Below are positions 57,600-64,000 of a stretch of DNA of 64,000 nt, piece after piece. The position numbers were made by a program, and so were the translations under genes. Within the stretch, counting starts at the first letter, position 1, and every line of letters begins with the position of its first letter. This stretch comes from Thiohalocapsa marina (GTDB lineage: Bacteria; Pseudomonadota; Gammaproteobacteria; Chromatiales; Chromatiaceae), in contig NZ_VWXX01000002.1 of assembly GCF_008632335.1 (NCBI RefSeq), forward strand, positions 186,001 to 250,000, read 5' to 3'. Below the pieces are notes generated by a model, which was given only the letters and a program-made list of their open reading frames with translations, searched no databases and had not been told where the DNA came from.

Positions 57600-58820
57600 A
57601 TGACAGACGATAACGACTTCGAGGCCCTGTTGCGGGAACTGGAAAAGACCGAGCAGGCCATGGCGGCCGCGTTGCCTAAGGTGGGCGAACAGGTCAAGGG
57701 CACCATCATCTCGGTGGGCAGCGAGCAGGTGTTCGTGGACCTCGGCGGCAAAGCCGAGGCGAGCATGGACGTGGAGCATCTGCGCGGCGACGATGGCACG
57801 CTGTCGTTGCAGGCCGGGGACGAACTCAGCGGTATCGTCACCAGCGTCGATGTCGAGACCGGCGCGGTCATCCTGGGCACCCGCCAGGGCAAGCAGCTGC
57901 ACGGCAGCGCCGAACTGGAGTCGGCCTACCGCCAGGGGCTGTCGGTCGAGGGACACATCACCGGCACCACCAAGGGCGGTCTGGAGGTGCAGATCGCCGG
58001 TCATCGGGCCTTCTGCCCGGCCTCCCAGGCGGACATCCGCTTCGTCGAGGATCTGTCCACGCTGGTGGGAGAGCGCTGCGCCTTCCGCATCACCCGGTTC
58101 GAAGGCGGCCGGCGGCTGAATCTGGTGGTGTCGCGCCGCGCGCCGCTGGAGCAGGAGCAGGCCGCCCGAGCCGCCGAGGTACGCGCGCAACTGCAGGAGG
58201 GCGCCGTGCTGAGCGGCACTGTCACCGGCATGAAGGAGTTCGGCGCCTTCATCGACCTGGGCGGCGTCGAGGGCATGGTCCATGTCAGCGAGCTGGCGCT
58301 GGGCCGGGTGCGTCACCCCGAAGAGGTGTTACAGATCGGCCAGCAGGTGGAGGTGGTCGTGCTGCGGGTGGAGCAGACCGGCAACCCCAAGCGGCCGGAA
58401 AAGATCGCGCTCTCCATCCGCGCGCTGGCGAAGGATCCCTGGTCCGATGTCGCAGCCCGCTATCCGGTAGGCACACGGGTTGCCGGTCGTGTCACCCGGA
58501 CCCAGCCCTTCGGCGCCTTCGTCGAGCTGGAGCCGGGGGTCGAGGGCATGGTGCACATCAGCGAGCTGGGCGCCGGCCGCCGGGTGGATCATCCGGACGA
58601 GGTGGTCAGCACCGGCCAGTCCGTTCAGGCGACGGTGCTGGCGGTGGAGCCCGAGCGGCGGCGCATCGGCCTGTCACTGGATCCCGACAGCGCGCCGGTG
58701 GATGCCGCCGCCTTCGCCGCCGGGCCCTCGGCCGCGCGGCAGGACGACGCGGCCGGCCCCGGACGCGGCACCTTCGGTGACCTGCTGCAGGCCCAGATCG
58801 GTCGCGGCGATCGGCGCTGA
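57600..58820 (+). CDS. S1-domain RNA-binding protein (four S1 repeats)
   Basis: 406 residues. S1-type OB folds near residues 27-95 (VGEQVKGTIISVGSEQVFVD), 110-180 (GLSVEGHITGTTKGGLEVQI), 200-280 (GAVLSGTVTGMKEFGAFIDL, GGVEGMVHVSEL) and 290-365 (GTRVAGRVTRTQPFGAFVEL, EPGVEGMVHISEL). The C-terminal tail is disordered. This resembles the RpsA-like and YitL/Tex-like class that binds single-stranded RNA; the number of repeats is smaller than the six of ribosomal protein S1. It probably acts in translation or RNA turnover. There is no sign of an operon with the next gene beyond a 39-base gap. Confidence 0.85.
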   Translation: MTDDNDFEALLRELEKTEQAMAAALPKVGEQVKGTIISVGSEQVFVDLGGKAEASMDVEHLRGDDGTLSLQAGDELSGIVTSVDVETGAVILGTRQGKQLHGSAELESAYRQGLSVEGHITGTTKGGLEVQIAGHRAFCPASQADIRFVEDLSTLVGERCAFRITRFEGGRRLNLVVSRRAPLEQEQAARAAEVRAQLQEGAVLSGTVTGMKEFGAFIDLGGVEGMVHVSELALGRVRHPEEVLQIGQQVEVVVLRVEQTGNPKRPEKIALSIRALAKDPWSDVAARYPVGTRVAGRVTRTQPFGAFVELEPGVEGMVHISELGAGRRVDHPDEVVSTGQSVQATVLAVEPERRRIGLSLDPDSAPVDAAAFAAGPSAARQDDAAGPGRGTFGDLLQAQIGRGDRR

Positions 58821-58859
58821 GCCCCCCCATCCCGCCTCAACACCCCGGAGAAAGCAACC

Positions 58860-59843
58860 ATGTCAGAGAAGGCGCCCTGGATCACCTACAGACCCGAGCT
58901 CAAGGTGCTTGATTGCACCGTTCGCGATGGCGGCCTCATCAACGCCCACCGGTTCAGCGACGACTTCGTGCGCGCCGTCTACGACGCCTGCATCGCCGCC
59001 GGCATCGATTACATGGAGATCGGCTACAAGAACTCGAAGAAGACCTTCCCGGTGGAGCGGTTCGGCCCCTGGCGCCATTGCGACGAGGCCGACCTGCAGC
59101 GCGTGGTGGGCGACCACGACGCCGAGGCCACCGGACTGAAACTGGCCGCCATGGCCGACGCGGGCAAGAGCGACTGGCAGACCGACATCGTCCCGGCTAC
59201 GGAGAGTCCGCTGAGCGTGATCCGCGTGGCCTTCTACGCGCATCAGGTCTCCGAGGCGGTGGACATGATGCGTCATGCCGCCGAACTGGGCTACGAGACC
59301 ACGGCCAACCTGATGGCGGTGTCCAACATCACCGACGTCGAGATCGACACCGTGCTCGAGGCGGTTGCCGACAGCCCGGCGAGCACCATGGTCATCGTCG
59401 ACAGTTTCGGCCACCTGTACCGCGAGCAGGTCGACCGCCTGTATCGCACCTACGCCGCCGCCCTGGCCGGCACCGGCAAGGAGGTCGGCATCCATGCCCA
59501 CAACAACCTGCAGCTGGCCTTCGCCAACACCATCGAGGCCATCATCCTCGGCTGCAACCGGGTGGATGCCACCATGTTCGGCTTCGGCCGCGGGGCCGGA
59601 AACTGCCACACCGAACTGCTGCTGGGCTTCCTGCGTAATCCCAAGTTCGATGTGCGCCCCATCATCGAGGTAATCCAGCACCACATCCTGCCGCTGCGGC
59701 AGGAGATCGAGTGGGGACCGCTGCTCCCGTACAACATCACCGGCCAGCTCAACCAGCACCCGCGCGCTGCCATCGAGTGGCGTGAAGGCCCGACGCCGGA
59801 TGACTTCCTGGCCTTCTACGACAAGGTGGTGTCCGAGATCTGA
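58860..59843 (+). CDS. DRE-TIM metallolyase-like aldolase domain protein
   Basis: 327 residues. The metal-binding start LDCTVRDGGLINAHRF (residues 17-32) is the DRE-TIM signature with Arg22/Asp23. HAHNNLQLAFANTIEAI holds the two metal-binding His, and VDATMFGFGRGAGNCHTELL the C-terminal loop. Families with this fold include HMG-CoA lyase, isopropylmalate synthase and 4-hydroxy-2-oxovalerate aldolase; the closest pattern is the aldolase catalytic-domain group found near LPS or sugar genes. The reaction is not assigned. GGAGAAAGCAACC precedes the ATG. Confidence 0.82.
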   Translation: MSEKAPWITYRPELKVLDCTVRDGGLINAHRFSDDFVRAVYDACIAAGIDYMEIGYKNSKKTFPVERFGPWRHCDEADLQRVVGDHDAEATGLKLAAMADAGKSDWQTDIVPATESPLSVIRVAFYAHQVSEAVDMMRHAAELGYETTANLMAVSNITDVEIDTVLEAVADSPASTMVIVDSFGHLYREQVDRLYRTYAAALAGTGKEVGIHAHNNLQLAFANTIEAIILGCNRVDATMFGFGRGAGNCHTELLLGFLRNPKFDVRPIIEVIQHHILPLRQEIEWGPLLPYNITGQLNQHPRAAIEWREGPTPDDFLAFYDKVVSEI

Positions 59844-59888
59844 AGCGTGCGGCGTCGCCATCGGCGACGCGTGCCGCCATGGCGGCGT

Positions 59889-60161
59889 CTAGTCCTTGGG
59901 CGGCACGTAGCCCTCGGGCATGTCGGCGCCGGCGCCGAAGAAATAGCTGTCCATCTGCGCTTCCAGGAACTTGCGCGCCTTCGGGTCCATCGGGCTCAGC
60001 CGGTTTTCGTTGATCAGCATGGTCTGGTGCTTCAGCCAGTCGCCCCATGCCTGTTTCGATACATTCTCGAACACGCGCTTGCCCAGTTCGCCGGGATACG
60101 GTTGGCGTTCCAGCCCCTCGGCCTCATGGCCCAGCTTGACGCAGTTCACCATTCGGGTCAT
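59889..60161 (-). CDS. YggX-type oxidative damage protection protein
   Basis: 90 residues: [40 protein letters not shown] and [20 protein letters not shown], ending [14 protein letters not shown]. This is the YggX family (probable Fe2+-trafficking protein), which protects iron-sulfur clusters from oxidation. The single Cys in VNCVKL is conserved. Its neighbour is mutY, as in E. coli. Start chosen at MTRMVN, behind TGGAGAAACCCGA. Confidence 0.93.
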   Translation of the reverse strand: MTRMVNCVKLGHEAEGLERQPYPGELGKRVFENVSKQAWGDWLKHQTMLINENRLSPMDPKARKFLEAQMDSYFFGAGADMPEGYVPPKD

Positions 60162-60204
60162 TCGGGTTTCTCCAGAGTAGGGTGCATTCAAAAGTAGGGT
60201 GCAT

Positions 60205-61380
60205 TCAAAGCCGGTCGATGCGCCCGTTCAGCTCGTGCAGCAGCCGACGGATCGGCGCCGGCAAGCCGAAGCCGGCGGGGTTCGCGGGATCGATCCAGGC
60301 CTGGTCGCCGCCATCGGCGACCCGCTTCGGCTCGCCGTCGAGCCGCATCGCCAGCGGCAGGATGTCGAGATGGAAGTGGGAAAAGGTATGCCGTCGGGGC
60401 GGCAGCATTTCAACCCGAGCGATGGTGGCGCCGAGCCGCGTGCGGCACCAGTGCTCGGCCTCGCTCAGGTCTGCGCTGGCTGAGGCCGACGACGATTCCG
60501 GCGACGGTTCTGATGACAGGGCCGGCGGTACCCAGAGGCCGCCCCAGATGCCGCTTGGGGGCCGTCGCTCCAGCAGCACGCGCCCGGCCCGGTCCAGCAC
60601 CAGCAGCAGTCGCGTCTGCCGCAGCGGCATGTCGCGCCGGGGGCGTGGGGCTGGATAGTCCTGTGGCCGCCCCAGCTGCAGGCCGAGGCAGCGCGCCGCC
60701 AGCGGGCAGCGCCTGCAGTCCGGCCGCGCGCGTGTGCACAGTGTCGCGCCAAGGTCCATCATCGCCTGATTGAACGGGCCGACGCGGCTCGACGGCGTCA
60801 GCCACTGCGCCAGACGCCACAGCTCCGCCAGCACCGCGCTGCGCCCGGGCCAGCCGTCGACGGCGAAGCAGCGCGCCAGCACGCGCTTGCAGTTGCCGTC
60901 GAGGATCGGGTGGTGCCGCCCCAGTGACAGCGACAGGATGGCCCCGGCGGTGGAGCGGCCGATGCCGGGCAGGGCCTGCACGGCGTCGATGTCGGTGGGA
61001 AAGCGCCCGCCGTGGCGTTCGACGATCAGCTGCGCGGCGCGGTGCAGGTGACGCGCCCGGGCGTAGTAGCCGAGCCCGGACCACAGATGCAGCACCTCAT
61101 CCTGCGCCGCCGCGGCCAGTGCCGTGACCTGCGGAAAGCGCGCCATGAAGCGCTCGAAGTAGGGGATGACCACGGCAACCTGGGTCTGTTGCAGCATGAT
61201 CTCGGACACCCATACCCGGTAGGGTGTCGGGGTGTGCTGCCAGGGCAGGTCGGTGCGGCCGTGCTCGTCGAACCAGTCCAGCAGGTTGCCGGCGAAGCCG
61301 GCCGCATCCCAGGGCTGGCCGGGGGCCGCAGAGGCCACTGGTGTCAGCGGTGCCGATGCAGTCGGTGCGGTGCCTTCCAT
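60205..61380 (-). CDS. mutY: Adenine DNA glycosylase MutY
   Basis: 391 residues. It removes adenine opposite 8-oxoguanine. The catalytic Glu60 is in [11 protein letters not shown], the HhH is [13 protein letters not shown], the catalytic Asp lies in [15 protein letters not shown], the 4Fe-4S ligands in [17 protein letters not shown] (C-x6-C-x2-C-x5-C), and the C-terminal NUDIX-like domain in [13 protein letters not shown]. Start at 61380, seven bases from the AsmA-family stop. The 20-residue N-terminal Ala/Pro stretch before QPWDAAGF is not conserved, so the true start may be further in. It forms a minus-strand unit AsmA-mutY-yggX. Confidence 0.96.
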   Translation of the reverse strand: MEGTAPTASAPLTPVASAAPGQPWDAAGFAGNLLDWFDEHGRTDLPWQHTPTPYRVWVSEIMLQQTQVAVVIPYFERFMARFPQVTALAAAAQDEVLHLWSGLGYYARARHLHRAAQLIVERHGGRFPTDIDAVQALPGIGRSTAGAILSLSLGRHHPILDGNCKRVLARCFAVDGWPGRSAVLAELWRLAQWLTPSSRVGPFNQAMMDLGATLCTRARPDCRRCPLAARCLGLQLGRPQDYPAPRPRRDMPLRQTRLLLVLDRAGRVLLERRPPSGIWGGLWVPPALSSEPSPESSSASASADLSEAEHWCRTRLGATIARVEMLPPRRHTFSHFHLDILPLAMRLDGEPKRVADGGDQAWIDPANPAGFGLPAPIRRLLHELNGRIDRL

Positions 61381-61387
61381 TGCCGGA

Positions 61388-63676
61388 TCAGAGACCGAGC
61401 AGGCCCCGCAGGCCCTGCTCCAGGCCCTGGATGCCGGTGCGCTCTTCCAGCGCCTTCAGGGCATCCCGGTTGTCTTCCAGCTGTTGCTGCAACAGCCGCT
61501 GCGCGGCCTCGCCCAGGGCCGGGCCGAGCTCCATCCGCCAGGCCGGTTGTCGCCAGTCGCCCCGGGCGCTGATGGGCACGCGGATGCCTTCCAGCCCGCG
61601 CAGGTCCGGACCCTGTGGCGACTGCACCAGCTCGGCCTCCAGGTCCAGTTGCAGGCGGTCTGTGGGTACCTCGAAGCGGCCGCTACCCTGTACGCGTAAC
61701 AAAGGTGAGTGGCCGAGGATGTCATCGCTGAGGAACACCCCGTCGCGTCCCTGCGCCGTCGCCGTCAGTGTCGACAACCGGGCCATGCCGCGGGCTTCCA
61801 CCGGGTCCACGCCGGCGCGGATCAGCAGTTCGTCCAGCTCCAGCCCGGCAACCCGGCTGTCGCGCAACGACACCGCGACATTGCCCGCCAGCGTCTCGCG
61901 CATGGCCGCCGCGTCGTGGCCGGTGGCGGTCAGGTCCGCGCGTATCTCCGCGGTGCCGGTGATCTGGGGCTTGATCTGGGGGGTACTCTGGGGGGTACCC
62001 TCGGCGTCCGCCCGCAGGGCCTCCAGCAGCCGGCCGAGATCGACCTCGCTGGCCAGGCCGCGCAGCGCGGTTGTGGACCCCGGGGCCGCGATGGCGTTTC
62101 GGCCCTGGTTCTGATTCTGGCCGAGCGGTCGCTCCAGCTCCGCCCGCAGGGTGCCGGCGTAGAACGCCCCCACAGCGATCTGCGCCCGGGCAACGCCGCC
62201 CCCAACCCGTGCATCCACCGACAGGTCCTGATAGTCCAGCGCGCTCAGGTGTAGCTGTCCTGCCGCCAGCGTCAGTCTCAGATCCGTGCCAGGCTCCGGT
62301 TGCGGCAGCGCGGGCCAGGCGGCAGGGTCATCCAGGACCGGATCGCAGGCCAGGTCACCCGTTGGCCCTGGGTCCGGATTTTGTTCCGGGTTTTGTTCCA
62401 GATCCGGGGCTGATGCGGGCCGGCTGGCCAGATACGGGGTCAGATCCACGCCCCCGCCGTGAGTGCTCAGGGCAAGCTCGGTGCCGGGTCGCCGTCCGCT
62501 GCCGAGCCGGGCCGCGCCGGCCACCGGGATGCCGTCCACGGAAAGGCGCAACCGGGACAGGGTCAGACCATCCGGCGTCAGCGCGATCAGGCCGTCGCCG
62601 GCCACACAGCGCAGTGTCTGGTCGCTGCCCGGCAAGGCGCGCCCGGCCTCGGCCAGCCAGGCGCGCAGATCGAGCCCTTCCAGCTGCATCCGGCGCTGCA
62701 TCGGTGTGGTGCCCGGGGCTTCCTCTGCAAGGTCGCGCAGGCGCAGGCGCAATGCGCCCGAGGCCAGACGCAGGTGCAGGCCTTCCGTCCGGCCCGTTGC
62801 CAGCAGGTAGTCGAGCTCACCGGTCAGTTCCAGCGGCAGCGGGCGCGCTGCTCCGAACGCCACATCCTCGCCCTGCAGGCGCAGTCCGCGCAGCCGCAGG
62901 CGTTCGGTGCCGGCTGCACCGACCACGTCCGCATCGGATTCGAGTGTCAACGTGGCGTTGACTCGAGGGTTGTCGCCGGTGAGATGCAGGCGGGCATCCA
63001 CGCGTGCGGTACCACCCCGCGAGAAGCTGTCCCCGTCGCGCTGCGACAGCGACCAGGCCGGCCCCGGCTGGTCCGCCGGGTAGTGCAGCGTGACATGATC
63101 GGCGGTGATGTCGAGCCGCTGCGCCCGGGACTGCCACCAGGGCAGCAAGACCGGCCCCAGATCCGCAGAGGTACCAGCCTCGACGGGCTTGGTTGCGGGC
63201 TCGGTCGCATGGCGCGCGCTGCTGGCCCCGGCGCCATGCTGGGCGTCGTGGGGCAAGTGCCCCGGAGATCCGTTCAGAGGGCGATTCAGAGCAAGGCCCT
63301 GGACGCGGATCGACGCCAACTCCAGCCGGCCCTGCAGCAATGGCAGCACGCGGCCCTCGATGGCCAGCCGCTCGATCGACAAGGCGCCGGCGGGCTGTTC
63401 GGCTTCCTGTTGGGTCGCTTCGGGCGCAACCGGATAGGTCAGGCGGATGGACTGCATCTCGACCCGCGGATGCGGCAGCAGGCGCAGATCACTGATGGCG
63501 CCGAGGTGCAGGGTCCAGCCGGAGTCGATCAGGTCGGAATCGGCCATTACCGCCGCCTCCAGCCGGCGGGCCATGGATTCGCGGTCGATCAGCAGCGGGC
63601 CTGCGGTGACAAGGGCCAGCGCGGACAGGCCCACCAGGGCGAGGAGCAGAAGCAACAGGCGTTTCATCAGGCGCAT
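61388..63676 (-). CDS. AsmA-family protein
   Basis: 762 residues with an N-terminal helix ([20 protein letters not shown]) followed by [20 protein letters not shown], a long beta-rich periplasmic region and a C-terminal AsmA_2 region ([60 protein letters not shown]). AsmA-like proteins bridge the envelope and are linked to lipid transport between inner and outer membranes. The middle part is Ala/Gly-rich with low complexity, and it is Pro/Asn/Gln-rich around the [10 protein letters not shown] stretch. It is upstream of mutY on the same strand, as in many gammaproteobacteria. Confidence 0.9.
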   Translation of the reverse strand: MRLMKRLLLLLLALVGLSALALVTAGPLLIDRESMARRLEAAVMADSDLIDSGWTLHLGAISDLRLLPHPRVEMQSIRLTYPVAPEATQQEAEQPAGALSIERLAIEGRVLPLLQGRLELASIRVQGLALNRPLNGSPGHLPHDAQHGAGASSARHATEPATKPVEAGTSADLGPVLLPWWQSRAQRLDITADHVTLHYPADQPGPAWSLSQRDGDSFSRGGTARVDARLHLTGDNPRVNATLTLESDADVVGAAGTERLRLRGLRLQGEDVAFGAARPLPLELTGELDYLLATGRTEGLHLRLASGALRLRLRDLAEEAPGTTPMQRRMQLEGLDLRAWLAEAGRALPGSDQTLRCVAGDGLIALTPDGLTLSRLRLSVDGIPVAGAARLGSGRRPGTELALSTHGGGVDLTPYLASRPASAPDLEQNPEQNPDPGPTGDLACDPVLDDPAAWPALPQPEPGTDLRLTLAAGQLHLSALDYQDLSVDARVGGGVARAQIAVGAFYAGTLRAELERPLGQNQNQGRNAIAAPGSTTALRGLASEVDLGRLLEALRADAEGTPQSTPQIKPQITGTAEIRADLTATGHDAAAMRETLAGNVAVSLRDSRVAGLELDELLIRAGVDPVEARGMARLSTLTATAQGRDGVFLSDDILGHSPLLRVQGSGRFEVPTDRLQLDLEAELVQSPQGPDLRGLEGIRVPISARGDWRQPAWRMELGPALGEAAQRLLQQQLEDNRDALKALEERTGIQGLEQGLRGLLGL

Positions 63677-63700
63677 GGGGTTCAGCGACCTTGTCCGGGT

Positions 63701-64000
63701 TCAGTCATCAGTGCGTGCGTGGCCGCAGCGCCAGCACAGGTCGAAGGCGCCATCCACCAGCTCGCCGCAGCCATGGCAGACCCAGGAGCTGCGCGGCTCC
63801 CGGCGCGCATCGGCCAGGAAGGCCTGCAGCAGGGCTTGTGCGCGTTCCAGGTCCTGGTCGTGGATGATCCAGACGCCGGGGTAGACATCCGCCGGCAACT
63901 CGCCCACGGCGCCGGTCAGGTAGTCGCCCAGCACGGTATTGTCGATCAGGTGGCGATCGAGCAGATCGCTCAGCAGCTGCGCCTCGATGCGGTCGCCGGC
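63701..64000 (-). CDS. DUF2007-type protein with C-terminal zinc ribbon (5' end outside window)
   Basis: The frame is open to the window edge, giving 99 residues. It reads AGDRIEAQLLSDLLDRHLID, then DYLTGAVGELPADVYPGVWI and IHDQDLERAQALLQAFLADA. These are the DUF2007 (ferredoxin-like signal-transduction) strands. It ends in a zinc ribbon, CHGCGELVDGAFDLCWRCG (C-x2-C, C-x2-C). Only a few N-terminal residues are likely missing. Function of this family is unknown. It lies 24 bases upstream of the AsmA-family gene on the same strand. Confidence 0.85.
   Translation of the reverse strand, partial: AGDRIEAQLLSDLLDRHLIDNTVLGDYLTGAVGELPADVYPGVWIIHDQDLERAQALLQAFLADARREPRSSWVCHGCGELVDGAFDLCWRCGHARTDD

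Overview
The window is GC-rich chromosomal DNA, very probably from a gammaproteobacterium. The evidence is the lipB-ybeD-dacA-rlpA-mltB-rodA-mrdA-mreD-mreC-mreB gene order, mutY next to a YggX-type gene, an OprI-like Lpp lipoprotein, and polyhydroxyalkanoate (PHA) genes. A purple-sulfur or Ectothiorhodospira-like lineage of Chromatiales fits, but this is inference: there is no rRNA or other taxonomic marker gene in the window.

Layout. 0-8.9 kb: 5' end of a type VI secretion gene (tssA), a Cache-domain periplasmic protein, hemF, a phasin-phaB pair behind a promoter flanked by PhaR-like sites, an EF-G paralogue, and a convergent L,D-transpeptidase/Lpp pair. 8.2-18.7 kb: a chorismate-lyase-like gene, then a tightly overlapping minus-strand run for lipoylation and the rod-shape peptidoglycan machinery. 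19-20.9 kb: gatC and gatA on the plus strand, with no gatB following. 20.9-28.5 kb: a gene-remnant scar, an exopolysaccharide-type glycosyltransferase plus GH26 hydrolase, a CBS/CorC membrane protein, a truncated helicase, and two divergent membrane proteins of unknown role.

28.6-49.5 kb is the accessory core. It looks like a lasso-peptide-type RiPP locus with two sub-clusters. Two 53-codon precursor genes, each too short for a default ORF caller, lie at 30886-31047 and 42288-42449. Both have strong ribosome binding sites and W-x-x-P-x-L leader motifs. Each is followed by an HPr-kinase-like gene. The locus has two PqqD/RRE-type leader-binding proteins, two asparagine-synthetase-like cyclases that lack the glutaminase Cys2, one B2-type transglutaminase-like leader peptidase, one ABC exporter and one lasso-associated nucleotidyltransferase. 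Around them are candidate tailoring enzymes: a sulfotransferase, a TylF-type O-methyltransferase, glycosyltransferases, a radical SAM protein, and a CapA plus cyanophycin-synthetase-like pair. The working model is that PqqD presents the leader, B2 cleaves it, the cyclase forms the macrolactam, the kinase and other enzymes decorate the core, and the ABC protein exports it. Composition shifts and truncated genes (UDP-galactopyranose mutase, a glycosyltransferase) show that the locus has been reshuffled.

49.9-64 kb returns to core functions: an RND efflux pump with its adaptor, a P2A-type Ca2+ ATPase, an S1-domain RNA-binding protein, a DRE-TIM aldolase-like enzyme, YggX, MutY, an AsmA-family protein, and a DUF2007 zinc-ribbon protein cut by the window edge. 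No tRNA, rRNA, CRISPR array or intact insertion sequence was recognised.
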